Shown here piece by piece: positions 50,522 through 60,417 of a DNA stretch of 64,000 nt; positions within the stretch are counted from its first letter, which is position 1; each line of letters starts with the position of its first letter. The notes under the pieces were generated by a model that saw only the letters and a list, made by a program, of their open reading frames with translations, made no database searches and had not been told where the DNA came from. Source of the stretch: Pontibacillus chungwhensis (GTDB lineage: Bacteria > Bacillota > Bacilli > Bacillales > BH030062); NCBI RefSeq assembly GCF_030166655.1, contig NZ_CP126446.1, forward strand, positions 3,410,001 to 3,474,000, given 5' to 3'. Position numbers and translations under genes: made by a program.

Positions 50522-50554
50522 AAAAACCCCTACTTCTAAAAGAAGCAGGGGTTA
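50522..50554 (-). terminator. Terminator of yojF-bshB2
   Basis: Minus strand AACCCCTGCTTCT pairs with AGAAGTAGGGGTT (one mismatch) and is followed by TTTACATAACG. Confidence 0.82.
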
Positions 50555-50557
50555 CAC

Positions 50558-51220
50558 TTAAAACGTCCATTTATAAAATTCTTCGTATTTCAATAACTTA
50601 CGGCCCTCGGAATTAATCTCTTTTAAGTTCGGGCTATCACGGAATTGTTTCATCATTCCTTCCGCTTGAGAACGGTGAGCTTCAATGGCTCTCATCTTGC
50701 CTTCGAAATAATCTTCTACGTCTCTAACAATATCCGGCTCACCTAGAAGCTCACGACGATTATGCGTAATCGCCTTGGCCCATACCTCTGGACGCTTGGA
50801 CTCATCCATCATTTCAACAGCCTTAATGGCAGCAGCTCCCATAGCATCGTGGTCAGGGTGAACAGCATGACCAGGGTAAAATGTAATAACAAGGCTTGGG
50901 TTAATCTCTTCAAGACGTTGTTTTAAATCTTTCGCTACTTCATCACGATCTTCAAATTCTAACGTCTTATCGCGGTAACCAAGCATTTCTAAGTTAATAT
51001 CTAATTCCTTACACGCATCCTGAAGTTCTTTCTTACGAATTTCCGGGAGAGTTTCGCGATTAGCGAAAAAAGGGCTCCCCATGTTGCGGCCCATTTCTCC
51101 TAACGTTCCACAAAAATACGTTACAGGAATATCCTGTCCACGAAATTCAAGGATCGTACCTGAACAACCGAATGCTTCATCGTCTGGATGAGGTAAAATA
51201 ATAGCGACATGTTGATCCAT
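50558..51220 (-). CDS. bshB2: Bacillithiol biosynthesis deacetylase BshB2
   Basis: PIG-L/LmbE-type zinc deacetylase acting on N-acetylglucosaminyl-malate in bacillithiol synthesis. The 220-residue protein has the metal-binding IILPHPDDEAFGCSG near its start and YPGHAVHPDHDAMGAA further on. The ATG follows GAGAGGAAG. The preceding gene, 24 bases upstream, is the YojF homologue, the same pairing as yojF-yojG in B. subtilis, which separates it from the BshB1 paralogue. Bacillithiol is the main thiol of many Firmicutes. Confidence 0.92.
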   Translation of the reverse strand: MDQHVAIILPHPDDEAFGCSGTILEFRGQDIPVTYFCGTLGEMGRNMGSPFFANRETLPEIRKKELQDACKELDINLEMLGYRDKTLEFEDRDEVAKDLKQRLEEINPSLVITFYPGHAVHPDHDAMGAAAIKAVEMMDESKRPEVWAKAITHNRRELLGEPDIVRDVEDYFEGKMRAIEAHRSQAEGMMKQFRDSPNLKEINSEGRKLLKYEEFYKWTF

Positions 51221-51244
51221 GTTTAGCTTCCTCTCTTTCATCTA

Positions 51245-51592
51245 TTAATTAAACGGCTTCTCGCTGATTTCTAAAGCAACCATTAAACGACCTTCGTTAT
51301 CGTGACCGGCCATAAGCAAACGACCTTGATCATCGAGCTCCCAGTCTGTTAAGCCTTCTGCATAAATCCAGCCAAGTTGAGTCTTCAAGCCAACACGGAA
51401 GGATTCATGACCAATAATTTTCGCTTGCGTATATCGAACTTGAGCATTCCGAATAAATGCTCCTACATTATATGCGTTTGAGTCAAAGTGGCGCGCGTAA
51501 GCACCGTTCGTAGTTTCTAAATGAATGTAAACATCTTTATGCGCTAAATTCTCAAGCGCTTTTTGGACGTGATCGATTTGGATCGTTTCCAT
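51245..51592 (-). CDS. yojF: YojF family protein (DUF1806)
   Basis: A 115-residue soluble protein of the DUF1806 family, regularly found before bshB2. The sequence METIQIDHVQKALENLAHKD starts the protein, followed by a beta-rich core with YVHLETTNGAYA-like YIHLETTNGAYARHF and GWIYAEGLTDWELDD. No catalytic residues are known. Its persistent pairing suggests a role linked to bacillithiol, but this is inference. GAGAGGGGT precedes the ATG. Confidence 0.88.
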   Translation of the reverse strand: METIQIDHVQKALENLAHKDVYIHLETTNGAYARHFDSNAYNVGAFIRNAQVRYTQAKIIGHESFRVGLKTQLGWIYAEGLTDWELDDQGRLLMAGHDNEGRLMVALEISEKPFN

Positions 51593-51711
51593 ACGACGGA
51601 CCCCTCTCTAGAACTTGTGTCTTTCTATACCATACCCAAAATAGTGCACAATCGTCAAAGAATCTACTTTATGTATAGAGAGAGGAGAAAATCTCCCCAC
51701 CTCTTATCGCC

Positions 51712-53382
51712 TTATAGCTCAGACTTCAGATCACGTAATAGATCGATTAAACCTCTCAAACCAGCTAACCCTTCGCCATTTTGACAAGTCGATCCACCGC
51801 CAGCATTTCCAGTTCCGTTCCCATTTCCATTAAACATAAAAGCTAAGATAGCTAGGATAAGAAACAGATTATTGTCATTATAAATGCGAATGTTTGGATT
51901 TCCGATATTCTCAAGCGTTAAGTCATCTTGGTTGTATTGGCGGTTTCGTTGGTCTTGTTCTTGATCCTGTTCCTGATCTTGTTCATTGTCCTGGTCGTTT
52001 TCTTGATCTTGATCGTTGTCCTGGTCTTGCTCATTGTCTTGATCATTTTCTTGATCTTGATCGTTGTCCTGGTCTTGCTCATTGTCTTGATCATTTTCTT
52101 GATCTTGATCGTTGTCCTGGTCTTGCTCATTGTCTTGATTATTTTCTTGATCTTGATCGTTGTCCTGGTCTTGCTCATTGTCTTGATCTTGGTCGTTTTC
52201 TTGGTCTACGTCCTGGTCGTTATCTTGCTCATTATCCTGGTCTTGGTCCTGATCGTTTTCTTGATCTTGATCAAAGTCTTGATCATTATCTACATCTTGA
52301 TCCTGATCCTGATCAAAATCCTGATCGTTTTCTTGATCTTGTTCGAAGTCCTGATCATTGTCTAATTCTTGGTCCTGGTCTTGATCTTGATCTTGGTCTT
52401 GATCTTGATCCTGATCTTGATCTTGATGCTGATCCTGATCTTGATCTTGGTCTTGGTCTTGGTCTTGATCCTGGTCTTGGTCTTGATCCTGATCTTGATC
52501 TTGATCCTGATCCTGATCTTGATCCTGATCTTGGTCCTGATCTTGATCTTGATGCTGATCTTGATCCTGGTCTTGATCTTGATCCTGATCCTGATCTTGG
52601 TCCTGATCTTGGTCCTGATCTTGATCTTGATGCTGATCCTGATCTTGATCTTGATCCTGGTCTTGATCTTGATCTTGATCCTGATCTTGGTCCTGATCTT
52701 GGTCCTGATCTTGATCTTGATGCTGATCTTGATCTTGGTCTTGATCCTGGTCTTGATCTTGGTCTTGATCCTGGTCTTGATCCTGATCCTGATCTTGGTC
52801 TTGATCCTGATCCTGATCTTGGTCTTGGTCTTGATCTTGATCCTGATCCTGATCTTGATCTTGAATCTGCTTTTGTTTCTGGTCTTGGTCCTGATCTTGG
52901 TCTTGATCTTGATCCTGGTCTTGATCCTGATCTTGATCTTGGTCTTGATCCTGATCTTGGTCCTGGTCTTGCTCTTGGTCCTGATCTTGATCCTGATCTT
53001 GGTCTTGGTCCTGGTCTTGATCCTGATCTTGGTCTTGGTCTTGGTCCTGGTCTTGATCCTGATCTTGATCTTGGTCCTGATCTTGGTCTTGGTCCTGGTC
53101 CTGATCTTGGTCTTGCTCTTGGTCTTGATCCTGGTCTTGGTCTAAATCAAATTCTTGATCATTTTCTAATTCCTGATCTTGATCCTGATCTTGATCCTGA
53201 TCTTGCTCCTGGTCTTGATCTTGATCTTGATCTTGTTCCTGCTCTTGCTCATTACTATTTTCTATTTCATTATCTAACTCATTTTCTTGTTCTTGCATTT
53301 GCTTCTGAATTTGCTTTTTGAGTTTTTCAAGCTCTGCTTCTAATTTGATTAAGTGAAGATCTTTATCAAATGACATATGCAT
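51712..53382 (-). CDS. Asp-Gln repeat protein
   Basis: A 556-residue protein of unknown function with an extreme composition. Residues 1-45 form a charged amphipathic helix (MSFDKDLHLIKLEAELEKLKKQ). About 330 residues follow that are almost only alternating D and Q, broken by single H, E or K. Next is a mixed D/Q/N/E region with F and V (NDQDFEQDQEND), including four 16-residue repeats. The last 75 residues differ: ENIGNPNIRIYNDNN, a hydrophobic stretch LFLILAILAFMF, a Gly/Asn-rich linker with one Cys, and a helix GLRGLIDLLRDLKSEL. There is no signal peptide. The ATG chosen is 5 bases after AAGGAG; neighbouring in-frame GTG and ATG codons are possible. It resembles a spacer between two attachment ends; a spore-coat or surface-layer role is speculation. 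Confidence 0.85.
   Translation of the reverse strand: MHMSFDKDLHLIKLEAELEKLKKQIQKQMQEQENELDNEIENSNEQEQEQDQDQDQDQEQDQDQDQDQDQELENDQEFDLDQDQDQDQEQDQDQDQDQDQDQDQDQDQDQDQDQDQDQDQDQDQDQDQDQDQDQDQEQDQDQDQDQDQDQDQDQDQDQDQDQDQDQDQKQKQIQDQDQDQDQDQDQDQDQDQDQDQDQDQDQDQDQDQDQDQDQDQDQDQHQDQDQDQDQDQDQDQDQDQDQDQDQDQDQHQDQDQDQDQDQDQDQDQDQDQDQDQHQDQDQDQDQDQDQDQDQDQDQDQDQDQDQDQDQDQDQDQDQHQDQDQDQDQDQDQDQDQDQELDNDQDFEQDQENDQDFDQDQDQDVDNDQDFDQDQENDQDQDQDNEQDNDQDVDQENDQDQDNEQDQDNDQDQENNQDNEQDQDNDQDQENDQDNEQDQDNDQDQENDQDNEQDQDNDQDQENDQDNEQDQEQDQEQDQRNRQYNQDDLTLENIGNPNIRIYNDNNLFLILAILAFMFNGNGNGTGNAGGGSTCQNGEGLAGLRGLIDLLRDLKSEL
51997..52188. repeat. 48-bp minisatellite, four units
   Basis: Units start at 51997, 52045, 52093 and 52141 and are nearly identical, differing at single bases (first base of unit 1; one GATC to GATT change at the end of unit 3). 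Each encodes 16 residues of the type ENDQDNEQDQDNDQDQ. Such identity in a codon-degenerate protein means recent DNA-level duplication. Confidence 0.92.
52366..53250. repeat. Hexanucleotide GAYCAR tract
   Basis: On the minus strand the tract is a chain of GAYCAR hexamers (Asp-Gln codons) with both codons of each amino acid mixed. His codons replace Asp at 52426, 52552, 52630 and 52720, all spaced by multiples of 6 bp. A short KQKQIQ interruption lies near 52863-52880. Neighbouring hexamers vary at the two wobble positions, so the tract is older or more shuffled than the 48-bp units. Confidence 0.9.
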
Positions 53383-53501
53383 GTTCACTCCTTATTCATT
53401 TATACGTTAATGTATGGGATTAACCGGAATGTGTAAGGGTGCATGCCTTGAGTCAAACAACCAAATCAAGGAACTTCTCCAAAAACACTGAGCTTGCCTA
53501 C

Positions 53502-53545
53502 AAAAAAGAGGCAAAAACCATGGTAGTGGTCTTTGCCTCTTTTTT
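53502..53545 (-). terminator. Terminator of uvrBA
   Basis: Minus strand AAAAGAGGCAAA pairs with TTTGCCTCTTTT, with inner ACCA/TGGT, followed by TTG. It lies 2 bases after uvrA and ends before the Asp-Gln repeat gene. Confidence 0.87.
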
Positions 53546-53546
53546 A

Positions 53547-56423
53547 TTAGGATTTTGAAACTTTTTCGCGCTGTTTAATCTTCTCTTCCATGCGCTTACG
53601 ATCTCGTTCTAGTATGGGTCCTAAATAATAACCTGTGTAGGATTGTGTTTGTTCAGCAACTTCTTCTGGTGTACCTGTTGCAATAATTTCGCCACCATTA
53701 TCTCCGCCTTCAGGTCCCAAATCAATCAAATGATCTGCTGCTTTAATTACGTCTAAATTGTGCTCGATAATAAGAACCGTGTCTCCATTATCTACAAGGC
53801 GCTGTAACACCATTAACAACCTAGAAATATCATCAACATGTAAGCCTGTCGTCGGCTCGTCTAAAATGTACAGAGAGCGACCTGTCGAACGACGATGAAG
53901 TTCGCTTGCTAGTTTAACACGTTGGGCTTCACCACCTGATAATGTTGTGGCCGGTTGCCCCAATTTGATATATCCAAGCCCTACATCGAAAATGGTAGAC
54001 AGCTTGCGTTTAATCTTAGGAATCGCTTCAAAGAAGTCATACGCTTCTTCAATTGTCATTGCCAGAACTTCTGCAATACTCTTGCCTTTATATTTCACTT
54101 CTAACGTTTCACGATTATATCGCTTCCCGTCACACACTTCACAAGGAACATAAACGTCTGGCAAGAAGTGCATTTCAATTTTGATAATGCCATCCCCGCG
54201 ACAAGCTTCACAACGTCCACCTTTTACGTTAAAGCTAAAGCGTCCTTTTTTGTATCCTCGAATTTTAGCTTCATTCGTCTGGGCAAACACATCACGGATG
54301 TCATCAAAGACGCCTGTGTACGTTGCAGGGTTTGAGCGCGGCGTACGACCAATAGGTGATTGGTCAATATCAATGACTTTTTCTAAATGGTCAATGCCTT
54401 TCACTTCTTTATGTTTACCAGGCTTTACTTTACTCTTGTGAAGTCGTTGAGCAAGGCTTTTGTGTAAGATTTCGTTTACGAGCGTACTCTTACCAGAACC
54501 AGAGACACCTGTTACTGCTGAAAGAACGCCAAGCGGTAATTTGGCATTTACTTTCTTCAAGTTATTCTCTTCTGCTCCAACGATTTCAACATAGCGACCA
54601 TCCGGTTTACGACGCTCCTGCGGGAGTGGAATGAACTTCTCACCTGATAAATATTGCCCTGTCAGTGACCCATTGTCTTTCATTACTTCTTCAGGGGTAC
54701 CACTTGAAACAATCTGCCCCCCATGGGCTCCTGCGCCAGGGCCTATATCGATTAAGTGATCAGCGGCAAGCATCGTATCTTCATCATGCTCTACTACGAT
54801 GAGCGTATTATCTAGATCGCGCATATTTTGAAGCGTAGAGATTAGACGATCGTTGTCTCGTTGGTGAAGACCGATTGAAGGCTCATCAAGAACGTAAAGG
54901 ACTCCAGTCAGCGCTGCCCCAATCTGCGTAGCTAATCGGATACGCTGGGCTTCCCCACCAGACAGGGTACCTCCAGACCGAGATAATGTTAAATAATCTA
55001 AACCAACGTTAATCAGGAAGCTTAATCGATCACAAATCTCTTTCAAGATCATACGCGCGATCGTTTCTTCTTTTTCTGATAGCTCTACGTTATCAAAGAA
55101 GGTATAAGCTTCATGGACAGAAAGATCAGTAACTTCACCAATATGGTTTCCGTTAACAAGAACCGCTAACGGTTTTTCATCCAGACGGTATCCTTTACAT
55201 TTCGGGCACTTCTTCTGAGCCATATACTTCTCCATTTGTTCACGGATATAGTCAGAAGTCGTTTCACGGTATCTTCTTTCTACGTTTGAGATAACACCTT
55301 CAAAATAAATTTCGTTCTCTCGCACTTTGCCGAAATCATTCTCATAGCGGAAGTAAACTTTTTCATCTCCACTTCCATTAAGAATACGGTCCATCTGGTA
55401 TTCTGGAATATCTTTTACCGGCACATTCATATCAATCCCGTAATGATCACAAACGCTCTTTAACAGCTGCGGATAATATTGAGAGCTATTCGGTTCCCAA
55501 GGAGCAATCGCATGTTCATTTAACGTTAAACTCCAATCAGGAATTACAAGTTCCAAATCGACCTCAAGCTGTGTCCCAAGACCATCACATCGTGTACAAG
55601 CCCCATAAGGACTGTTGAAGGAGAACATACGAGGCTCTAACTCTCCGATGGAGAACCCACAGATCGGACAAGCGTGATGCTCGCTAAACTGCAGCTCCTC
55701 ATCATCAATAACGTCTACAATAAGATGCCCTTCCCCTAAACGGAGAGCCGTTTCAATTGAGTCAGACAGGCGTCCTGAAACACCGTCTTTAATGGCCACG
55801 CGGTCGATGACGACTTCGATCGAGTGCTTTTTATTCTTCTCAAGAGAAATATCTTCTGTTACTTCTCGCATTTCTCCGTCCACGCGGATGCGCACGTACC
55901 CTTCTTTCTTCAAATTCTCAAGAACTTTTACGTGCTGCCCTTTACGTCCTGATACAACGGGTGCTAAGATTTGCATCTTTGTTCGTTCAGGGTACTCTAA
56001 GAGCTGATCCACCATTTGCTGAACTGTTTGAGATGTAATTTCAATCCCATGGTTCGGACAAGTCGGGTGCCCCACACGCGCATAGAGGAGACGAAGATAG
56101 TCATAGATCTCCGTTACTGTCCCAACAGTTGACCTGGGGTTTTTACTCGTCGTTTTCTGGTCAATTGAAATAGCCGGTGAAAGTCCCTCGATTGAGTCTA
56201 CATCCGGTTTATCCATTTGTCCTAAAAACTGACGGGCATAGGCAGAGAGAGATTCAACGTAGCGACGCTGTCCCTCTGCATAAATCGTATCAAAAGCTAA
56301 TGAAGACTTTCCTGACCCTGATAGCCCTGTTAATACGACTAATTTATTCTTCGGTATATCAATATCAACATTTTTTAAGTTGTGGGCACGAGCCCCTTTA
56401 ATACTGATTGATTTCTGGCTCAT
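53547..56423 (-). CDS. uvrA: Excinuclease ABC subunit A
   Basis: Damage-recognition ATPase of nucleotide excision repair. The 958-residue protein has two ABC modules: Walker [16 protein letters not shown] near residue 32 and [15 protein letters not shown] near 640, two signature motifs [13 protein letters not shown] and [13 protein letters not shown], and two Walker B segments. Zinc fingers are CPICGFS...CTRCDGLG and CEACRGDG...CEVCDGKR. It follows uvrB by 8 bases. Full length agrees with B. subtilis UvrA. Confidence 0.98.
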   Translation of the reverse strand: MSQKSISIKGARAHNLKNVDIDIPKNKLVVLTGLSGSGKSSLAFDTIYAEGQRRYVESLSAYARQFLGQMDKPDVDSIEGLSPAISIDQKTTSKNPRSTVGTVTEIYDYLRLLYARVGHPTCPNHGIEITSQTVQQMVDQLLEYPERTKMQILAPVVSGRKGQHVKVLENLKKEGYVRIRVDGEMREVTEDISLEKNKKHSIEVVIDRVAIKDGVSGRLSDSIETALRLGEGHLIVDVIDDEELQFSEHHACPICGFSIGELEPRMFSFNSPYGACTRCDGLGTQLEVDLELVIPDWSLTLNEHAIAPWEPNSSQYYPQLLKSVCDHYGIDMNVPVKDIPEYQMDRILNGSGDEKVYFRYENDFGKVRENEIYFEGVISNVERRYRETTSDYIREQMEKYMAQKKCPKCKGYRLDEKPLAVLVNGNHIGEVTDLSVHEAYTFFDNVELSEKEETIARMILKEICDRLSFLINVGLDYLTLSRSGGTLSGGEAQRIRLATQIGAALTGVLYVLDEPSIGLHQRDNDRLISTLQNMRDLDNTLIVVEHDEDTMLAADHLIDIGPGAGAHGGQIVSSGTPEEVMKDNGSLTGQYLSGEKFIPLPQERRKPDGRYVEIVGAEENNLKKVNAKLPLGVLSAVTGVSGSGKSTLVNEILHKSLAQRLHKSKVKPGKHKEVKGIDHLEKVIDIDQSPIGRTPRSNPATYTGVFDDIRDVFAQTNEAKIRGYKKGRFSFNVKGGRCEACRGDGIIKIEMHFLPDVYVPCEVCDGKRYNRETLEVKYKGKSIAEVLAMTIEEAYDFFEAIPKIKRKLSTIFDVGLGYIKLGQPATTLSGGEAQRVKLASELHRRSTGRSLYILDEPTTGLHVDDISRLLMVLQRLVDNGDTVLIIEHNLDVIKAADHLIDLGPEGGDNGGEIIATGTPEEVAEQTQSYTGYYLGPILERDRKRMEEKIKQREKVSKS

Positions 56424-56431
56424 GTACTAGA

Positions 56432-58411
56432 TCATCCTTCCGCTTTAAGTTCCAAGAGAAGATCTCGTAGTTCAGCAGCTCGTTCGAAGTTCAAGTCTCT
56501 TGCTGCCTGCTTCATCTCTTTCTCCATATTTTCGATCATCTTGTCTTTTTCCTTCTTGCTCATTTTTGAAACATTTGGACGGTCGTCTGTCTCTTGTGTT
56601 TCCTCAGATTCAACAGTAGCACGGATAACATCACGAATTTCTTTCTTAATCGTTGTCGGTGTAACGCCATGTTCTTCGTTATAAGCCATTTGCTTCTCAC
56701 GACGGCGATTCGTTTCATCGATCGCAATATTCATAGAATCTGTCATCTTATCAGCATACATAATGACCTGTCCGTTTTCATTACGAGCAGCACGTCCGAT
56801 CGTCTGGATTAGCGAACGCTGGGAACGAAGGAATCCTTCTTTATCTGCGTCTAAAATGGTTACAAGGGAAACTTCCGGTATGTCTAACCCTTCACGAAGC
56901 AGGTTGATTCCCACGAGCACATCGTATTTTCCTTTTCGTAGCTCCCGAATGATCTCAATACGCTCAAGCGTCTTAATTTCTGAGTGAAGGTAAGCTACTT
57001 TTATACCGATATCCTTCAGATAATCAGTGAGATCCTCTGACATTTTCTTCGTTAAGGTTGTAACAAGGACACGCTCATTTCGCTCTTTACGCATATTGAT
57101 TTCCCCGATGAGGTCATCAATTTGACCCTGAATCGGACGAACTTCAATTTTCGGATCCAGAAGACCTGTAGGACGAATAATTTGCTCGACCATTTCAGGA
57201 GAATGTTCTTGTTCGTATGGTCCAGGTGTTGCTGATACGTAAACAATTTGATTCAGTTTCTTCTCAAACTCTTCAAAACGAAGAGGGCGGTTATCAAGAG
57301 CTGAAGGCAAGCGGAAGCCGTGGTCCACAAGGACTTGTTTACGCGCCTGGTCTCCGTTGTACATCCCTCGAATTTGTGGAATCGTCACATGGGACTCATC
57401 CGCAATGACTAGAAAGTCGTCCGGGAAGTAATCTATTAATGTATAGGGTGTCGCACCTTTATCTCTTAACGTTAAATGCCTGGAGTAGTTTTCAATACCT
57501 GAACAGAAGCCCATCTCTTTCATCATTTCTAAATCATAGTTTGTGCGCTGTTCTAAGCGCTGGGCTTCTAGTAATTTATTTTGATCCTTCAATTCTTTCA
57601 ATCGTTCTTGAAGTTCACGTTCTATGTTTTTAATGGCTACTTTCATTTTCTCTTCACGGGTAACGAAGTGAGAAGCCGGGAAGATCGCTACGTGTTCTCG
57701 GTCACCGACGATTTCGCCTGTGAGTGCATCCACTTCCCTAATGCGGTCAATTTCGTCACCGAAAAATTCAACTCGTATACAATGCTCTTCACGGGAAGCT
57801 GGTATGATTTCGACAGAGTCGCCTCGCACGCGGAATGTACCACGCTGGAAGTCAATATCATTACGGGCGTACTGGATATCGACAAGGTCACGAAGGAGTT
57901 CATCACGATCTTTCTCCATGCCTGCACGAATAGAGAGCACCAAGTTGCGGTATTCTTCTGGTGAACCTAACCCGTAGATACACGAGACACTGGCAACAAT
58001 CAAGACATCCTGGCGTTCGAATAGTGCCGATGTCGCCGAGTGGCGTAGTTTATCAATCTCATCATTAATATTAGCATCCTTCTCAATGAACGTATCTGTG
58101 GAAGGAACATACGCTTCTGGCTGATAGTAGTCATAGTAACTAACGAAGTACTCCACAGCATTCTCAGGGAAGAACTCCTTAAATTCGCTGTACAGTTGGC
58201 CGGCCAATGTTTTGTTGTGAGCTATAACAAGAGTTGGTTTGTTAATCTCTTTAATAACGTTCGACATCGTAAACGTTTTACCGGTACCGGTAGCTCCAAG
58301 TAAGGTTTGATGCACCTTCCCTTCTTCAATGCCTTGCTTGATCTTCTCTATCGCTGCTGGCTGATCTCCTTGTGGTTCATATTGAGATACTAATTCAAAT
58401 TTTTTCTCCAA
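56432..58411 (-). CDS. uvrB: Excinuclease ABC subunit B
   Basis: DNA helicase-like subunit that loads on damage and recruits UvrC. The 659-residue protein has Walker [16 protein letters not shown], the beta-hairpin region [29 protein letters not shown], helicase motif [11 protein letters not shown] and the C-terminal UVR domain [20 protein letters not shown]. The TTG start follows GGAGGT by 6 bases and matches the usual N-terminus; the upstream frame has no ribosome site. It is first in uvrB-uvrA, under an SOS box. Confidence 0.98.
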   Translation of the reverse strand: MEKKFELVSQYEPQGDQPAAIEKIKQGIEEGKVHQTLLGATGTGKTFTMSNVIKEINKPTLVIAHNKTLAGQLYSEFKEFFPENAVEYFVSYYDYYQPEAYVPSTDTFIEKDANINDEIDKLRHSATSALFERQDVLIVASVSCIYGLGSPEEYRNLVLSIRAGMEKDRDELLRDLVDIQYARNDIDFQRGTFRVRGDSVEIIPASREEHCIRVEFFGDEIDRIREVDALTGEIVGDREHVAIFPASHFVTREEKMKVAIKNIERELQERLKELKDQNKLLEAQRLEQRTNYDLEMMKEMGFCSGIENYSRHLTLRDKGATPYTLIDYFPDDFLVIADESHVTIPQIRGMYNGDQARKQVLVDHGFRLPSALDNRPLRFEEFEKKLNQIVYVSATPGPYEQEHSPEMVEQIIRPTGLLDPKIEVRPIQGQIDDLIGEINMRKERNERVLVTTLTKKMSEDLTDYLKDIGIKVAYLHSEIKTLERIEIIRELRKGKYDVLVGINLLREGLDIPEVSLVTILDADKEGFLRSQRSLIQTIGRAARNENGQVIMYADKMTDSMNIAIDETNRRREKQMAYNEEHGVTPTTIKKEIRDVIRATVESEETQETDDRPNVSKMSKKEKDKMIENMEKEMKQAARDLNFERAAELRDLLLELKAEG

Positions 58412-58470
58412 GATGCAACCTCCATTCCTACATTCACTTTTATAACCGTAGTTTACCACAATCTCTCACT

Positions 58471-58479
58471 ATTCTAACA
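58471..58479 (-). promoter_or_regulatory. Extended -10 promoter of uvrBA
   Basis: Minus strand TGTTAGAAT: TG one base before TAGAAT. It lies just downstream of the LexA box. No good -35 is present. Confidence 0.6.
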
Positions 58480-58485
58480 TAGACG

Positions 58486-58499
58486 CGAACAAACATTCG
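58486..58499. promoter_or_regulatory. LexA (SOS) box of uvrBA
   Basis: CGAACAAACATTCG, one mismatch from the Bacillus SOS consensus CGAACRNRYGTTCG. It sits at the -35 side of the promoter, so LexA would block uvrBA until DNA damage. Confidence 0.9.
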
Positions 58500-58546
58500 A
58501 CTATTATGTTCAGAAGGCTTATCCTTCACCCTATTAAAGCACCGCA

Positions 58547-58635
58547 GGGTGTCAGACACCCTGCTATCCGCTAAAGCATTAAACGGTGTCTGACACGCTG
58601 CACTGCTTTAAAGGGGGAACGGGTGTCTGACACGC
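58547..58635. repeat. Cluster of three GTGTCNGACAC elements
   Basis: GGGTGTCAGACACCC at 58547, CGGTGTCTGACACG at 58584 and GGGTGTCTGACACGC at 58621. They fill the gap between prfC and the uvrBA promoter and resemble the cluster after the old yellow enzyme gene. Confidence 0.82.
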
Positions 58636-58655
58636 TTTCACTCTCTAAAGTATAA

Positions 58656-58685
58656 GAAAAAGCTGGTGGGGGCCACCAGCTTTTG
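58656..58685 (-). terminator. Terminator of prfC
   Basis: Minus strand AAAAGCTGGTGG pairs with CCACCAGCTTTT around a short G/C-rich loop, followed by TCTTATAC. Confidence 0.87.
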
Positions 58686-58697
58686 TTTCTACTATTA

Positions 58698-60272
58698 TTA
58701 TTGGCTATATTGGTTGACTTCAAACAGGTCGATGAGTTCAATGTCTGGATTTTTATCCTGGAACCAACGTAAGGAGAAGTCGTTTTTAAATAGAGCAAGA
58801 TAGTTGTCTTCACGGTCTTTTACAAGTAGGCTGCGGTCGTCGAACTTCGAACGATCGACTTGTTCTGAGTTCAGCCAACGAGGAATCCGTTCTCCGATAT
58901 CTTCAAAGCGGACGCCTACGTTATATTCGTTCTTCATACGATATTCAAATACATCATACTGAAGTTGTCCGACTGCCCCGATAATATACTCGTCACTGCG
59001 AAGGCTTCGGAACAACTGAATAGCCCCTTCTTGGACAAGCTGCTCAAGTCCTTTCTTGAACTGCTTCGACTTCATAACGTTCTCCACTACAACTTTCTTA
59101 AATACTTCAGGTGGGAACTGTGGCAGTTCTTCAAAGTGGAACGTATCTTTCCCTTCTACAAGCGTATCACCAATTCGGTAAACGTTCGGGTCATAAATTC
59201 CGATAATGTCACCCGCATAAGCTTCCTGAATCGTTTCCCGAGAAGAGGCAACAAACTGCTGCGTCTGAGCTAATTTAATACTCTTACCCGTTCGGTCTAA
59301 CGTAACGTTCATTCCTCTTTCAAACTTACCGGAACAAACGCGTACAAATGCCACACGGTCACGGTGAGCCGGGTTCATATTGGCTTGAATCTTAAAGATA
59401 AAGCCTGAGAACTCTTCTTTATCCGGTGAAATCATTTCACCTGAAGCCTTACGTGGTGCAGGTTGAGGGGCCATTGAGATAAATTCTTCAAAGAACGTAC
59501 GAACGCCAAATGGCGCAAGCGCACTACCGAAGAATACAGGCGTTTGCTCTCCATTCTGGACCGCATCCATAGAAAACTCAACACCAGCTCCTTCAAGCAG
59601 CTCAAGCTCTTCGAATGCACCGGCAAATGTCTCATCTTCAGCCAATTCAGGATGATCGTTAATCTCGTTATACGGAATAGACGTTTCCGTTTCATTCCCT
59701 GTGAACTGAACAAATTGGTCGTTCTGACGGTCAAGAATTCCTCTGAAACGTTTGCCCATTCCAACAGGCCAGTTCATGGCATACGTCTCAATGCCAAGCT
59801 CTGATTCAATTTCATCTAATAGATCGAAAGGATCTCGGCCTTCACGGTCTAACTTGTTAATAAACGTAAAGATCGGAATTCCGCGCATCTTACAAACTTT
59901 AAAGAGCTTAAGCGTTTGCGCCTCAATCCCCTTTGTTCCGTCAATAATCATGACAACACTATCCACGGCAGTCAGAGTACGATACGTATCCTCACTGAAA
60001 TCTTCGTGACCAGGGGTATCTAAGATATTGACCTGGTAATCTTTATAAGGAAAATTCATAACAGAAGACGTGACAGAAATACCACGCTGCTTCTCAATAT
60101 CCATCCAGTCAGATGTTGCGAATTTGCCCGTCTTTTTCCCTTTAACGGTACCTGACTCACGAATCAGGTTACCAAATAATAAGAATTTCTCTGTTAACGT
60201 TGTTTTACCAGCATCCGGGTGCGAGATAATCGCAAACGTCCGGCGCTTTTTCATTTCGTTTTGTACACTCAT
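58698..60272 (-). CDS. prfC: Peptide chain release factor 3
   Basis: Translational GTPase that removes RF1/RF2 from ribosomes after termination. The 524-residue protein has G1 [18 protein letters not shown], switch region [14 protein letters not shown]3 [15 protein letters not shown] and G4 [12 protein letters not shown], then domain II and the RF3 C-terminal domain with [21 protein letters not shown]3 is patchily distributed and absent from B. subtilis. It has its own promoter behind the kinase gene. Confidence 0.97.
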   Translation of the reverse strand: MSVQNEMKKRRTFAIISHPDAGKTTLTEKFLLFGNLIRESGTVKGKKTGKFATSDWMDIEKQRGISVTSSVMNFPYKDYQVNILDTPGHEDFSEDTYRTLTAVDSVVMIIDGTKGIEAQTLKLFKVCKMRGIPIFTFINKLDREGRDPFDLLDEIESELGIETYAMNWPVGMGKRFRGILDRQNDQFVQFTGNETETSIPYNEINDHPELAEDETFAGAFEELELLEGAGVEFSMDAVQNGEQTPVFFGSALAPFGVRTFFEEFISMAPQPAPRKASGEMISPDKEEFSGFIFKIQANMNPAHRDRVAFVRVCSGKFERGMNVTLDRTGKSIKLAQTQQFVASSRETIQEAYAGDIIGIYDPNVYRIGDTLVEGKDTFHFEELPQFPPEVFKKVVVENVMKSKQFKKGLEQLVQEGAIQLFRSLRSDEYIIGAVGQLQYDVFEYRMKNEYNVGVRFEDIGERIPRWLNSEQVDRSKFDDRSLLVKDREDNYLALFKNDFSLRWFQDKNPDIELIDLFEVNQYSQ

Positions 60273-60321
60273 TGTTCATTCTCCCATCACATGATGAACT
60301 TCTCTTTTTTCACATAATAGA

Positions 60322-60359
60322 GGCCACACCTTGATCCAGAGATCAAATGGAGCGGCCTA
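60322..60359. other. Hairpin in the prfC leader
   Basis: AGGCC/GGCCT outer and TTGATC/GATCAA inner arms pair. No U-tract follows on the minus strand, so it is a leader structure rather than a terminator. It could stabilise the mRNA; no ligand-binding motif is recognised. Confidence 0.45.
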
Positions 60360-60386
60360 TCCATTTACGTCATCTTAATTTTATCA

Positions 60387-60415
60387 AACATAGCACGATA
60401 AAGTAGACAAGTCAA
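60387..60415 (-). promoter_or_regulatory. Sigma-A promoter of prfC
   Basis: Minus strand TTGACT (60410-60415), 17-base spacer, TATGTT (60387-60392). The -35 starts 3 bases after the stop codon of the kinase gene, so there is no terminator between the kinase operon and prfC. Confidence 0.75.
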
Positions 60416-60417
60416 TT

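Noticed and set aside
52369-53145. 258-codon plus-strand frame of Leu, Ile and Val, like a giant membrane protein
   Set aside because: Another frame of the same hexamer tract; no initiation signal.
51894-53321. 475-codon open frame on the plus strand, rich in Leu, Asp and Pro
   Set aside because: It is the antisense of the GAYCAR tract. No ribosome site or plausible start, and its composition is fully explained by the repeat.
60322-60359. Terminator between the kinase operon and prfC
   Set aside because: The hairpin has no U-tract on the minus strand and lies downstream of the prfC promoter, so it belongs to the prfC leader.
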